A stretch of DNA of 64,000 nt from Pseudoruegeria sp. HB172150 (GCF_013184805.1 NZ_JAATNG010000008.1:102427-166426), one strand, 5' to 3'; counted from the first letter of the stretch, positions 9,111-18,258 are shown. Notes: generated by a model not told the origin, from the letters alone. Translations and numbers: made by a program.

Positions 9111-10493
9111 ATGCACGCCTTCCCGATGTTCCTCCGCACCTCCGGTCGCACCGTCGTCATCGCCGGCGGTGGCGAGCAGGCCGCGCAGAAGGCGCGGCTG
9201 ATCCTGAAGACCGATGCGCGCCTGATCCTCGCCGCCCCGCGTCTCGACCCCGAACTCGCGGCACTGGTCGCCGGGGGCCGCGTCGCGCACCTGCCGGGTG
9301 ATATCGGGGCAGAGGTCTTTGCCACCGCGGCCTTCGCCTTCATCGCAACCGGCGACCCGGCCGAAGACGAACGCCTCCACGCCCTCGCCCAATCCGTCCG
9401 CTGCCCCGTCAATGTCGTGGACCGCCCCGACCTCTGCGACCTGACCACGCCCTCCATCGTCGACCGCGATCCGGTGGTCGTCGCCATCGGCACGGAAGGT
9501 ACCGCACCGGTCCTCGCGCGGCAGATCAAGACGCGAGTCGAGACGATGCTGCCGCCGGGCATCGGCGGGCTAGCCGCTCTGGCAGGAAGGCTTCGCTGCG
9601 CGGTCGCGGAACAACTCCCTGCATCCACGCGCCGCGCCTTCTGGGCCTGGGTGTTCAACGGTGCCCCGGCCCGGCATCATGCCGCCGGGGCAGAGCGCGA
9701 GGCGGCTCAGCTGATCAAGTCCGCCATCACCGAGGCGCGCGTGCCCGAAGGTGCAGGCGAGGGGCATATCGCGCTGGTCGGCGCCGGGCCCGGCGCGCGC
9801 GATCTGCTGACCCTGCGCGCCGTGCAGCGCCTGCAGGAAGCGGACGTGATCTTTTACGACCGGCTCGTCGATCCGGATGTGCTGGAGCTCGCCCGGCGCG
9901 ATGCCGAACGCGTCTATGTCGGCAAGCAGGTCGGCGCATGCGCCTGGCCGCAGGAACGGATCTGCCGCCTGATCGTCGCCGAAGCGCGGAAAGGCCGCCG
10001 CGTCGTGCGGCTGAAATCCGGCGACCCGTCGATCTTCGGCCGCGCGACGGAAGAGCTGGAGGCGGCCCGCTCCGCCGGCATCCCGGTGGAAATTGTCCCC
10101 GGCATCACAGCGGCCAGCGCCGCGGCGGCCAGCCTCGGGCGCAGCCTCTCCGAACGGGGAGAGACCGATGCGGTGGTGCTGGTGACCGGCACCTGCCGTC
10201 CCGGCGATCCGCCGCCGGACTGGGCGCATCACATGCGCCCCGGAACGACGCTTGCGATCTACATGGGTGTCCGGTCCGCGGCCCGGATATCAGCCGAGCT
10301 GCAGGCACGCGGCGCGGCGGCGGGCACACCCGTAGACGCGGCGGTCGAGGTGTCGACAGCTCGGGAACGTGTGATCCGGTGCGACCTGGCCGGGCTGCCG
10401 GGTGCTCTGAAGCAGAACGTGGTGACCGGTGCGGCGCTGATCATGGTGCGGCTTCCGAAGAACGGAGCGGGCCAGGCCGAATTGGCCGCCTGA
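9111..10493 (+). CDS. cysG: Siroheme synthase (precorrin-2 dehydrogenase/ferrochelatase fused to uroporphyrinogen-III methyltransferase)
   Basis: Makes siroheme, the prosthetic group of NirB, from uroporphyrinogen III. The 460-residue protein has an N-terminal NAD-binding dehydrogenase/ferrochelatase part (VVIAGGGEQAAQKARLI). Its C-terminal SAM-dependent methyltransferase half is marked by ALVGAGPGARDLLTLRA, YDRLV and LKSGDPSIFGRA. Length and order match the CysG fusion. It is preceded by a GAAGGAGA ribosome-binding site, closes the nitrate operon, and its presence beside nirBD is functionally coherent. Confidence 0.93.
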   Translation: MHAFPMFLRTSGRTVVIAGGGEQAAQKARLILKTDARLILAAPRLDPELAALVAGGRVAHLPGDIGAEVFATAAFAFIATGDPAEDERLHALAQSVRCPVNVVDRPDLCDLTTPSIVDRDPVVVAIGTEGTAPVLARQIKTRVETMLPPGIGGLAALAGRLRCAVAEQLPASTRRAFWAWVFNGAPARHHAAGAEREAAQLIKSAITEARVPEGAGEGHIALVGAGPGARDLLTLRAVQRLQEADVIFYDRLVDPDVLELARRDAERVYVGKQVGACAWPQERICRLIVAEARKGRRVVRLKSGDPSIFGRATEELEAARSAGIPVEIVPGITAASAAAASLGRSLSERGETDAVVLVTGTCRPGDPPPDWAHHMRPGTTLAIYMGVRSAARISAELQARGAAAGTPVDAAVEVSTARERVIRCDLAGLPGALKQNVVTGAALIMVRLPKNGAGQAELAA

Positions 10494-10688
10494 TCTGAAC
10501 GCGGCCGCTTTGTCTGGCGGGTTGTGTACTCACTTTTTTGCTGAAGGAAGTTCCAGCGCCCAATTATTGGCCAGTGCCAGGGTGTCCTCGGGACCGATGG
10601 TCGCGCCCCCTGTCGCTCGCTCCGCCGTCACGCTACGGAGGGTGGCCCAGCCCTCCGCCCGGCGATTCCCTCCAGCAGAGCGACTTCC

Positions 10689-12032
10689 ATGCAATTCCCG
10701 ATCCATATCGCCACGCCCGTTGCCCATCCCGGGCCGCATCCCGACAGCGCCGATGTGGTGGTGATCGGCGCCGGTGTGGCCGGTGTGTCGGCTGCGCTGT
10801 TCCTGAACCGGCGCGGGCTGAAGGTGGTGCTGCTCGAAAAGGGCCGGGTCGCGGGCGAGCAATCCTCGCGCAACTGGGGCTGGATCCGGCAGCAGGGGCG
10901 CGACCCCGACGAACTGCCGATCATGGTCGAGGCGCGGCGGTTGTGGCTGCAGCTGGCCGAGGAAAGCGGCGAGGACATGGGGCTGGCGCCGGGTGGCGTC
11001 ACCTATCTCGCGACATCCGACAAGGAGATGGCCCAGTTCGAGGACTGGATCCAGTACGCCCGCGCCAACGATGTCGACAGCCACATGATGACCACCGCCG
11101 AGGTGGACGACTTGGTTCCCGGCATGGCGACCCGCTACAAGGGGGCGCTGCGGACACCGTCCGACATGCGGGGCGAGCCATGGCTGGCCGTCCCGGCGCT
11201 GGCGCGGCTGGCCGCGCGCGAGGGCGTGACGGTGGTCGAGCACTGCGCGGCGCGGACCCTCGATATCTCGGGCGGCAAGGTCGCTGGCGTGGTGACCGAG
11301 CAGGGGCGCATCGCCGCGCCGCAGGTGCTTCTGACCGGCGGGGCGTGGTCCTCGCTGTTCCTGCGGGCGCATGGGGTGGCGATGCCGCAGCTCTCCGTGC
11401 GGGCAACCGTGGCCGCGACGGAACAGTTGCCCACCGTGCATGAAGGTGGCGTCGCGGACGACAAGATCGCCTTCCGCCGCCGCAACGACGGCGGCTATTC
11501 CATCGCGGCCGGTGGATTCCACGACCTCTATATCGGGCCGGATGCGTTCCGGAACGTGTTCAAATATCTTCATGTCCTGGGTGAACATCCGTTCAGCACC
11601 CGGTATCACCTGAAATCGCCTGCCGCCTACCCGGATGCCTGGGGTACGCCGCGGCGCTGGGACGGCGACAGGGAAAGTCCATTCGAGCGGATGCGCATCC
11701 TGAACCCGGCGCCCAGCAAGGTTGCGCTGAAGAAGTTCACCGGCGGGTTCTCGCGTCTGTTCCCCGAGTTCGGCGAGATCCGGCTGCGGACCGCCTGGGC
11801 CGGGATGATCGACCTGATGCCCGATACGGTTCCGGTCCTCGACCGGGCCGAGGCGCTTCCGGGCCTCTGGATCGGGACTGGTCTGTCGGGCCACGGCTTC
11901 GGCATCGGTCCCGGTATCGGCCGGGTACTGGCCGACCTGATCGCGGGCAATGCGCCGGGCCACGACCTGACGCGGTTCCGGCTGGCGCGCTTCAGCGACG
12001 GCACGCCGATCCGCCCCGGCCCGGCCCTTTGA
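10689..12032 (+). CDS. FAD-dependent oxidoreductase (DadA/glycine oxidase-like)
   Basis: A 447-residue member of the D-amino acid dehydrogenase/sarcosine oxidase superfamily. It has an N-terminal FAD-binding motif (VVVIGAGVAGVSAALFL, then LLEKGRVAGEQSSRNWGW) and a C-terminal flavin-contact segment (GLWIGTGLSGHGFGIGPGIG). The substrate is probably an amine or D-amino acid. The start follows a 195-bp gap after cysG with only a weak ribosome-binding site, so it is probably transcribed separately. The chain is longer than glycine oxidase and close to DadA size. The exact substrate cannot be read from the sequence. Confidence 0.8.
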   Translation: MQFPIHIATPVAHPGPHPDSADVVVIGAGVAGVSAALFLNRRGLKVVLLEKGRVAGEQSSRNWGWIRQQGRDPDELPIMVEARRLWLQLAEESGEDMGLAPGGVTYLATSDKEMAQFEDWIQYARANDVDSHMMTTAEVDDLVPGMATRYKGALRTPSDMRGEPWLAVPALARLAAREGVTVVEHCAARTLDISGGKVAGVVTEQGRIAAPQVLLTGGAWSSLFLRAHGVAMPQLSVRATVAATEQLPTVHEGGVADDKIAFRRRNDGGYSIAAGGFHDLYIGPDAFRNVFKYLHVLGEHPFSTRYHLKSPAAYPDAWGTPRRWDGDRESPFERMRILNPAPSKVALKKFTGGFSRLFPEFGEIRLRTAWAGMIDLMPDTVPVLDRAEALPGLWIGTGLSGHGFGIGPGIGRVLADLIAGNAPGHDLTRFRLARFSDGTPIRPGPAL

Positions 12033-12063
12033 CGCGCCAGCCTTGCAGGCGTCCCCGACCATA

Positions 12064-12121
12064 GGTTAGCGCTAACACTCCTGAAATCAATGACTTGACC
12101 CCCCGTCCCCATGGGGACGCC
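12064..12121 (+). repeat. 58-bp 3'-end-associated repeat, copy 1
   Basis: It begins 32 bp after the stop of the FAD oxidoreductase gene. It contains the perfect palindrome GTTAGCGCTAAC (12065-12076), the block AAATCAATGACTT, and the perfect palindrome CGTCCCCATGGGGACG (12104-12119). A second copy lies at 15181-15238 in the opposite orientation. By eye the two agree at about 49 of 58 positions without gaps. Both sit just downstream of a gene that reads toward the repeat. Confidence 0.75.
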
Positions 12122-12247
12122 CTCCCAGTTGCCCGAATGTGTCCCCCCGGACACGACCGAAGAATGTGCCGTCCCCCACCTATGGCCTGCCCGCTTTTCC
12201 CCCTATAACCAGTCCTTGGGGCGACTATTTTCATTTTCGGGGGACCT

Positions 12248-13156
12248 ATGTTCCGAGCCATACTCGTGGCCCTTCTCGCCATTCACCTGCTGCCGCAACC
12301 CACCCTTGCCGGCGACCGAGTCTCCATCGGCTGGGGCCGCCTGTTCAACAACGACTTCCTCGGCGACGGCAAGGACCGCTGGCGCTCCGGCTCCTACTCC
12401 ATCAGCAAGGTCTACGGCCCCGGCTGGACCGGCGAGCTGCCGACCGGCATCGGCCAGATGATCGAGCTTCGTTTCCGCGGCCAGACCATCCAGCCCGCCA
12501 ACCTGTCCTCGCCCGATCCCGACGACCGCCGTTACGCCGGCACCCTGTCCTTCGGGCTGCATACCCATTTCAGCTATGAAGCCCTCGAAATCAGCCTCGG
12601 CGGCGATCTCGTCTTCACCGGCCCGCAGACCGGCGTCGGCCGGTTCCACGACAACGCCCACGAATTCTTCGGCACGACCCGGCTGGAAGTCCTGGACGAC
12701 CAGATCCCCAACCATCTGTATCCGACCGCCCTGGCGGAAGTCGGGCGCACGTTCGACGTATCGCCGACCGTTACCTTCCGCCCCTTCATCGAAGCCCAAG
12801 GCGGCGTCGAAAGCCTGGTGCGCATCGGCGCCGACTGGCATTTCGGCGCCGTTGGCCTGAACGATTTCTACATGCGCGACGTCGCGACCGGCCATCGCTA
12901 TCGCGCGACGCGAGGGTCCGAGACCGGCTTTGCCGCTGTGCTCGGCGCGGATATTGCCTATGTCGATTACTCCGCGTTCCTGCCCGCCTCTGATGGTTAC
13001 GAATTGACCGATGCACGTTACCGGCTTCGCGCGGGCGTTCAGTGGCAGGGCAAGCGGGCCGGGATCTTCTATGGCCTGACCTATCTGAGCGAAGAGTTCG
13101 AGGCGCAGCCAGAAGGCCAGGTGGTGGGCTCGCTGCGTCTGAACTACAGCTTCTGA
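12248..13156 (+). CDS. Lipid A deacylase LpxR family protein
   Basis: A 302-residue outer-membrane beta-barrel protein of the LpxR/DUF2219 family, which removes the 3'-acyloxyacyl group of lipid A. It shows a signal peptide (MFRAILVALLAIHLLPQPTLAG), the family motif NNDFLGDGKDRWRSG near the N terminus (Asn/Asp of the active region), alternating strands, and a C-terminal phenylalanine (RLNYSF) as expected for BAM-inserted barrels. A GGGGGA ribosome-binding site precedes the ATG. The activity is inferred from family membership. It appears to be a single-gene unit. Confidence 0.82.
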   Translation: MFRAILVALLAIHLLPQPTLAGDRVSIGWGRLFNNDFLGDGKDRWRSGSYSISKVYGPGWTGELPTGIGQMIELRFRGQTIQPANLSSPDPDDRRYAGTLSFGLHTHFSYEALEISLGGDLVFTGPQTGVGRFHDNAHEFFGTTRLEVLDDQIPNHLYPTALAEVGRTFDVSPTVTFRPFIEAQGGVESLVRIGADWHFGAVGLNDFYMRDVATGHRYRATRGSETGFAAVLGADIAYVDYSAFLPASDGYELTDARYRLRAGVQWQGKRAGIFYGLTYLSEEFEAQPEGQVVGSLRLNYSF

Positions 13157-13244
13157 CTGGATTTCGAACCGCCTCACCGCTTAACAGCCTGTGGATAAGC
13201 TGCTAGTCTGCCGCCAATAACAAAAGAAACGGCAGGCGGTGGGC

Positions 13245-14315
13245 ATGAAAACGGGCATTCGCGGTACGTTCGTACTTTCCTGGACTCAGACCGAGTTGGA
13301 CGGTCTGGCGGCTGCACCGCCGGATGCACTGGCCGTGGGAGCGAGTTGGCTCTGGCATGGTTCGCCGGCGCGGGTGGACGGGCCTGACGACATCCTTGTC
13401 CTTGGCCTGGCAGAAGAGACAGAGGAACTACGCCGTCATGCGGGCAAGGCAGTGCGGCGCTTTCTGGGACGCAACATGGAACTGTCCCGAGCGGACAGAC
13501 CGGCCGCGCCGAAAGAACCGGGGCTGGAACGAAGCTTCTCCGTCACCGATGGGCGGCGGCGCTACACTACCGCGTTGATCGAGCGTGACGAGGGGTTGCC
13601 ACTGTGCCTTTTTCTGGATGACCTGCCGCCGAGCGGACGTGAGTTGTGGGTGACAGATGTTACCGGTGGCGCAAGTACCCCGCACTTTCGTGGCGACCTG
13701 TCGCCGTCAGTGATTTGCTTCACTCCCGATACGGTAATCGCCACGCCGGGTGGTCCGCGGCTGGTGGCGGAACTGGCCGAAGGCGACCTCGTGCAGACGA
13801 AGGACGACGGTGCGCAGCCTGTGCGCTGGGTTGGCCGTCGGCGCGTGAGTGGCGCGCGGCTGTATACGATGCCGGAGCTGCGACCGGTTCGGATTCGGGC
13901 CGGTGCCGTGGGGATGGATGTGCCGGATGCGGATCTGATCGTCTCACCGCAGCACCGGATGCTGATCCGCGGGGCGGTGGCGCGCGACCTGTTCAGTGCC
14001 GACGAGGTGCTTGTTGCGGCTAAGGACATGGTCAACGACCATTCGATCCTTGTTGATCGGCAATTGCGCGAGGTGACCTATGTGCACCTGTTGCTCGACC
14101 GGCATTCGATCCTGTTCGCGAACGGGCTGGAAACCGAGAGCTTTCATCCGGCGACGATGGATCTGACGGCGATGGATGCACTTCAGCGGGACGAACTGGC
14201 GGACCGGGTTCCCGGGGTGGCGACGGACCCCAGCGTTTATGGTGCCTATGCGCGGCGGATGCTGAGCCGGTCCGAGGCGGCGATCCTGGACTACGCGGTT
14301 CGCGGTCCCCATTGA
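13245..14315 (+). CDS. Hint-domain (Hedgehog/intein) protein
   Basis: A 356-residue protein whose C-terminal half is a Hint_2-type domain. It starts at Cys158 (CFTPDTVIATPGG), has the middle histidine block IVSPQHRML, and ends ANGLETESFHPAT. The N-terminal half (about 150 residues) is not recognised and has no signal peptide. Such domains are frequent in Rhodobacterales, often fused to RTX secretion proteins, but no RTX repeats occur here. Autoprocessing cannot be concluded from the sequence. A GTG at 13239 is an alternative start; GCAGGCGG about 7 nt upstream favours the ATG at 13245. A second Hint protein lies at 52,517-53,311. Confidence 0.8.
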   Translation: MKTGIRGTFVLSWTQTELDGLAAAPPDALAVGASWLWHGSPARVDGPDDILVLGLAEETEELRRHAGKAVRRFLGRNMELSRADRPAAPKEPGLERSFSVTDGRRRYTTALIERDEGLPLCLFLDDLPPSGRELWVTDVTGGASTPHFRGDLSPSVICFTPDTVIATPGGPRLVAELAEGDLVQTKDDGAQPVRWVGRRRVSGARLYTMPELRPVRIRAGAVGMDVPDADLIVSPQHRMLIRGAVARDLFSADEVLVAAKDMVNDHSILVDRQLREVTYVHLLLDRHSILFANGLETESFHPATMDLTAMDALQRDELADRVPGVATDPSVYGAYARRMLSRSEAAILDYAVRGPH

Positions 14316-14349
14316 CTCCCGCAGATCAGGCAGTATAAGCGCCGCTCGT

Positions 14350-14367
14350 CCCGGCCCGAAGGCCGGG
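14350..14367 (+). terminator. Hairpin with CGAA tetraloop after the Hint gene
   Basis: A perfect 7-bp stem (CCCGGCC/GGCCGGG) closed by CGAA, 35 bp after the Hint gene stop and upstream of rpsD. Only a weak T-rich stretch follows, so it may be a terminator or part of the rpsD leader. Confidence 0.45.
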
Positions 14368-14501
14368 TCATTCATTTGGTGTTGGTGGCCCCCGCGAGGG
14401 GATGCCTGTCTCCCGCCGGGGTCCGGAGGATCGTCGATACGGGAAAGGACAACGCCCTTCATAGTCTCCGCCAGGGGACGCTTTGAGAAGGAGATCAGAC
14501 G

Positions 14502-15122
14502 GTGACCAAACGCACCTCTGCCAAGTACAAGATCGACCGCCGTATGGGCGAAAACATCTGGGGCCGTCCCAAGTCGCCGGTGAACCGCCGCGAATACGGC
14601 CCGGGCCAGCACGGCCAGCGCCGCAAGGGCAAGCTTTCGGATTTCGGCACGCAGCTGCGGGCCAAGCAGAAGCTGAAGGGCTATTACGGCGACCTCACCG
14701 AGAAGCAGTTCCGCCGCATCTACGCCGAGGCCGAGCGGGTCAAGGGCGACACCGGTGAGAACCTCATCGGCCTGCTGGAGCGCCGCCTGGATGCGGTGAT
14801 CTACCGCGCCAAGTTCGTGCCGACCGTTTTCGCCGCCCGTCAGTTCGTGAACCACGGCCATATCCTGGTGAACGGCAAGCGGGTGAACATCCCGTCCTAC
14901 CGCGTCAAGGAAGGCGACGTGATCGAGGTGCGGGAGAAGTCGAAGCAGCTGGCCATCGTGCTTGAGGCCGTGCAGCTGCCGGAGCGTGACGTGCCGGACT
15001 ATATCGAGGCCGACCATTCCAAGATGACCGCCACCTTCGTGCGGACCCCGGGGCTGGGCGATGTGCCTTACCCGGTGCTGATGGAACCGAACCTCGTCAT
15101 CGAATTCTACGCGCAGAACTGA
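14502..15122 (+). CDS. rpsD: 30S ribosomal protein S4
   Basis: The 206-residue primary 16S rRNA-binding protein of the small subunit. It shows the conserved N terminus ([20 protein letters not shown]) and the S4 RNA-binding domain ([15 protein letters not shown], then [16 protein letters not shown]). The GTG start is preceded by the strong site GAGAAGGAGATC. It is a lone gene, with its own long leader and a clear terminator downstream, separate from the ribosomal protein operons, as usual in Rhodobacterales. Confidence 0.97.
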   Translation: MTKRTSAKYKIDRRMGENIWGRPKSPVNRREYGPGQHGQRRKGKLSDFGTQLRAKQKLKGYYGDLTEKQFRRIYAEAERVKGDTGENLIGLLERRLDAVIYRAKFVPTVFAARQFVNHGHILVNGKRVNIPSYRVKEGDVIEVREKSKQLAIVLEAVQLPERDVPDYIEADHSKMTATFVRTPGLGDVPYPVLMEPNLVIEFYAQN

Positions 15123-15146
15123 TCGGTTCTGGAGCCGGAGATTTGT

Positions 15147-15178
15147 GGCCGTCCCGGGTGGGGCGGCCCTTTGTTTTT
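15147..15178 (+). terminator. Rho-independent terminator of rpsD
   Basis: A 9-bp stem (GGCCGTCCC with GGGGCGGCC, one G-U pair) and a GGGT loop, followed by CTTTGTTTTTGG. It begins 25 bp after the rpsD stop. Confidence 0.85.
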
Positions 15179-15180
15179 GG

Positions 15181-15238
15181 GGCGTCCCCATGGGGACGAG
15201 GGGCTAAGTCATTGATTTAAAGCATGTTAGCGCAAACG
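15181..15238 (-). repeat. 58-bp 3'-end-associated repeat, copy 2 (inverted)
   Basis: The reverse-orientation partner of 12064-12121. It holds the palindrome CGTCCCCATGGGGACG (15183-15198), the block AAATCAATGACTT on the minus strand, and GTTTGCGCTAAC (minus strand of 15226-15237). Read on the minus strand it follows the araC-type gene stop by 17 bp, mirroring the position of copy 1 after its gene. Confidence 0.75.
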
Positions 15239-15254
15239 TAGGTCTGCGGACAGG

Positions 15255-16007
15255 TCACGGGCGGAACGAGGCGCGGTAGTCGCTGGGGCTTTGCCCGGTG
15301 AAGTCCCGGAAGGCGGTATTGAACGCCGAGAGCGAGCCGTAGCCGACGGCATAGGCGATCTCGGCGATCTGCGCGTCGGAGCCGGCCAGCGCCTCGATGG
15401 CGCGGATCATCCGGAGGCGGCGCAGGGCCATGCGCCAGGGCATGCCGAGTTCCTCGGCGAAGCGGCGGGACAGGGTGCGCGGCGTCAGCGCGACCTCGCG
15501 GGCGATTGCATCGAAGGACGGGTCGTCGGCGATCCGCGCCTCTGTCAGTTCCAGGGCGCTGGTCAGGGCGGCCGAGGATGGGGCGGGCATCGCCGTCGGG
15601 CTGGGCATTCGCGCCAGCCGCCAGGCGACCGTTGCGAGAGTGGTGAAGATCTGCGCCGCGTAGGGCGGCAGCGCCGCATCCGCATCGTCCCATGCGCGGC
15701 ATTCGAGGATCAGTTCGCGGGCCAGCGGCGTCATCTCGAAGACCGACAGCGGCGCTGGCGGTGGCTCGGTAAAGCCCGGGTCGAACAGGACGGAACAGGC
15801 GGTAAGCGGCTGCGGCAGGGACACGGTGATCGGGTGGTCCGCCGCAATCAGCGCTGCGCGGGCCGGGGGCAACGACCAGCGCTTGCCCTCCGCCTCGAGC
15901 CGCATCGCGCCCGCCGAGGCGTAAAGCAGGTAATGCCGGGCGACGCGGAATTCCTGCGGCGGGGCCGGATCGAATTGCTGGGCGAGGCAGTAGGCTTCGG
16001 CGGGCAT
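15255..16007 (-). CDS. AraC-family transcriptional regulator
   Basis: A 250-residue regulator with an N-terminal cupin-like sensing part (about residues 10-110) and two C-terminal helix-turn-helix units: FDAIAREVALTPRTLSRRF and IAEIAYAVGYGSLSAFNTAF. The frame is open further upstream to 16,283, but that part overlaps the neighbouring monooxygenase gene on the same strand and is Arg-rich, so the ATG at 16007 is preferred although no strong ribosome-binding site is visible. It lies downstream of the quinol-monooxygenase-like gene and may regulate it. The ligand is unknown. Confidence 0.85.
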   Translation of the reverse strand: MPAEAYCLAQQFDPAPPQEFRVARHYLLYASAGAMRLEAEGKRWSLPPARAALIAADHPITVSLPQPLTACSVLFDPGFTEPPPAPLSVFEMTPLARELILECRAWDDADAALPPYAAQIFTTLATVAWRLARMPSPTAMPAPSSAALTSALELTEARIADDPSFDAIAREVALTPRTLSRRFAEELGMPWRMALRRLRMIRAIEALAGSDAQIAEIAYAVGYGSLSAFNTAFRDFTGQSPSDYRASFRP

Positions 16008-16102
16008 GATATTAGAAGATACGTTCGGTGTGCCAAAGTGAGAAGGGCGGTGCCGGCCCGACGAGACATGCCGCCGGGCGGGCGCGATGGCGCGGATGAG
16101 CG

Positions 16103-16405
16103 CTATTTCACATCCTCGATCAATTCCGCGCTGTAGCGACGTGACGAGGGTGGCTGCGTCATCATCGGGCGCAGCAGTTTGCCGGAGTCGGCGAAGCCGG
16201 GCGAGGCGACGTATGCGCCGAAGGCATCGGCGCTGTCCCATTCGTGGACGACACCGACATGGGTTCCGCTGTCCGGGTCGCAATGCGGGCGGAAGGTGCG
16301 GCAGCCCGGCATGGCACGGACAGTGGTAGCTTCGCCTTGCAGGGCAGAGAGCGCCGTGTCGCGGTTTTCCGGCGCGACGTGGAAATCGACGAGTGCGATG
16401 AACAT
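16103..16405 (-). CDS. Antibiotic-biosynthesis-monooxygenase (ABM) family protein
   Basis: A 100-residue single ABM domain (MFIALVDFHVAPENRD ... CRTFRPHCDPDSG ... VVHEWDSADAFGAY), the dimeric ferredoxin-like fold of YgiN-type quinol monooxygenases. It has no cofactor-binding motif, as expected. The gene is preceded on the minus strand by a GAAAGGACC ribosome-binding site. It sits between a methyltransferase gene upstream (13 bp) and the AraC regulator gene downstream. The substrate is unknown. Confidence 0.82.
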   Translation of the reverse strand: MFIALVDFHVAPENRDTALSALQGEATTVRAMPGCRTFRPHCDPDSGTHVGVVHEWDSADAFGAYVASPGFADSGKLLRPMMTQPPSSRRYSAELIEDVK

Positions 16406-16418
16406 GGGAAGGGTCCTT

Positions 16419-17024
16419 TCAGAGAGGTTTGTGGAAGATGAAACCGAGGCTGGTGCGCGACGGCGGGCCAGCCGGAAACCGGTAGAGGGTTTGGAGGATC
16501 AGCCCGGCCGAGGCGGCCCAGGCTGTTATGCGGCCCGATGCGTACCAGCGATGGTTCCAGCGCAGCCGGATCAGCCACTGGCACCAGTGCGGGCGGCTGG
16601 CGACAAGGTATAGTCGGCCCCCGGGCAGGAGGTGGGCCGCGAGCTGGCGGAACGCTTGGGCAGGGTCCGCGCAGTGTTCGATCAGGTGGCCGGCGAGGAG
16701 CGTGTCGAAAGGATGTGCCGGGTTCAGGTGTTCCAGAGGCTGAGCAATTGACTCTGTGGGGCCGGGGAACCGCAACGCGGCGCGGTCCAGCATTTCGTGC
16801 GACGGATCGGCAATCGTCAGGCTGCGCGGGACGTGACCGGCGGCGAGGAAGGCCGCCGCCATGTCGCCGCAGCCGCAGCCGATATCGGCGACGTGGCCGG
16901 GGTCGGGCGCCGGATGCGCCGCAAAGAATCGCCGGTAGGCCGCCGGATATCCCAGCGCGTGAATGCGGCCCTGCCACCAGGGCGCGGCGGCATCGTATCG
17001 GGCGGTGAGGGCGATCTGTTCCAT
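16419..17024 (-). CDS. Class I SAM-dependent methyltransferase
   Basis: A 201-residue methyltransferase with the SAM-binding glycine motif DIGCGCGDMAAAFLAAG, an acidic post-II residue (IADPSHEML) and a motif-IV-like region (FDTLLAGHLIEH). The open frame extends to 17096, but ATG 17024 starts the conserved fold (MEQIALTARYDAAAPWW). It lies 13 bp upstream of the ABM gene and is probably co-transcribed with it. The substrate could be a quinone-like or other small molecule; this is not decidable here. Confidence 0.8.
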   Translation of the reverse strand: MEQIALTARYDAAAPWWQGRIHALGYPAAYRRFFAAHPAPDPGHVADIGCGCGDMAAAFLAAGHVPRSLTIADPSHEMLDRAALRFPGPTESIAQPLEHLNPAHPFDTLLAGHLIEHCADPAQAFRQLAAHLLPGGRLYLVASRPHWCQWLIRLRWNHRWYASGRITAWAASAGLILQTLYRFPAGPPSRTSLGFIFHKPL

Positions 17025-17172
17025 GGCCGGAAATCTGCCTGACCGGGCCGCGTCCGTCCCCCGACGGTCCGCCAAAAACCTGCGACGACAGGACATTCCG
17101 AGAGGGCCGCTTTACGTCTGGTCCTCTCGCCCCCGCCCCGCTAAGACGGCCGGAGCCAAGGAGACCTGACCC

Positions 17173-18258
17173 ATGACCGGCATTGTGCCGCAGCCCGGCA
17201 TTATGGATATCGAGCTTTATGTCGGTGGCGCGTCCTCCATCGCCGGACGCGAAGACATCGTGAAGCTGTCCTCGAACGAAAACCCGTTCGGGCCAAGCCC
17301 CGCAGCCATCGAGGCGCTGCGGAAGGCCGCGCACCGCATGCATCGTTATCCTTCGACCGATCACGCAAGCCTGCGGCAGGCCATCGGCGAGGTGCACGGG
17401 CTGAGGCCGGACCTGATCGTCTGCGGCGTCGGGTCGGACGAGATCATCTATCTGCTGTGCCAGGCCTATGCCGGGCCGGGGGACGAAGTGCTGTATTCCG
17501 AGCACGGTTTCTCGATGTACAAGATTTCCGCGCTGTCCGCGGGCGCGACACCGGTTGTCGCAAAGGAGCGCGAGCGGCGGGTCGACGTGGATGCGCTGCT
17601 GGCGGCCTGCACGGAGAAGACGCGGCTGATCTTCATCACGAATCCGGGCAATCCGACCTCGACCTTGTTGAGCAGCGCGGAGCTGAAACGGCTGGCGGAG
17701 GGCGTGCCGGACACGGCGCTGCTGGTCCTCGACAGCGCCTATTCGGAATTCGCGGACGGCTATGACGGCGGCGTCTCTGTCGTCGATGCCCATGCGAACG
17801 CGGTGATGATGCGTACGTTTTCCAAGGCCTATGGGCTGGGCGGGATGCGGGTCGGCTGGGCCTATGCGCAGCGCGCGGTGATCGACGTGCTGAACCGCGT
17901 GCGCGGGCCGTTCAACCTGTCGGTTCCGGCGCTGGAGGCAGCGGAGGCCGCTGTGCACGACCGCGAGTTCGTGGACAAGTACATCGCCGAGAACGCACGC
18001 CTGCGGACCTGGCTGCGCGAGGCGCTGGAGTTGCGCGGCGTGCCGTCCGACCCGGCCCATGCGAATTTCATCCTTGCCCGGTTCGCCGACGAGGAAGAAG
18101 CCGCCGCCTGCGATGCCTGGCTGAAGGAGGCGGGGATCATCGTGCGGCGCGTGGCCGGCTACGGGTTTCCGGAGTGCCTGCGGATCACCGTGGGAGACGA
18201 GGCGTCCTGCCGCCGGGTGGCGCATGCGATCGGCGAGTTCAAGGAAAGCCGGGCATGA
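17173..18258 (+). CDS. hisC: Histidinol-phosphate / aromatic aminotransferase
   Basis: A 361-residue fold-type I PLP aminotransferase. It shows [14 protein letters not shown] near the N terminus, NPGNPTST, and the PLP-lysine motif [15 protein letters not shown]. HisC-family enzymes act in histidine synthesis and often also on phenylpyruvate or prephenate. Here the gene overlaps a prephenate/arogenate dehydrogenase gene by 4 bp (ATGA), which points to a role in tyrosine/phenylalanine synthesis as well or instead. CCAAGGAGACC gives a good ribosome-binding site. Confidence 0.9.
   Translation: MTGIVPQPGIMDIELYVGGASSIAGREDIVKLSSNENPFGPSPAAIEALRKAAHRMHRYPSTDHASLRQAIGEVHGLRPDLIVCGVGSDEIIYLLCQAYAGPGDEVLYSEHGFSMYKISALSAGATPVVAKERERRVDVDALLAACTEKTRLIFITNPGNPTSTLLSSAELKRLAEGVPDTALLVLDSAYSEFADGYDGGVSVVDAHANAVMMRTFSKAYGLGGMRVGWAYAQRAVIDVLNRVRGPFNLSVPALEAAEAAVHDREFVDKYIAENARLRTWLREALELRGVPSDPAHANFILARFADEEEAAACDAWLKEAGIIVRRVAGYGFPECLRITVGDEASCRRVAHAIGEFKESRA

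Noticed and set aside
10494..10688. Possible small gene between cysG and the FAD oxidoreductase
   Set aside because: Only frames running into the next gene were found, without a credible start.
16162..18225. Minus-strand open frame of 687 codons
   Set aside because: It crosses hisC (opposite strand), the methyltransferase and the ABM gene in another frame, and shows no conserved sequence.
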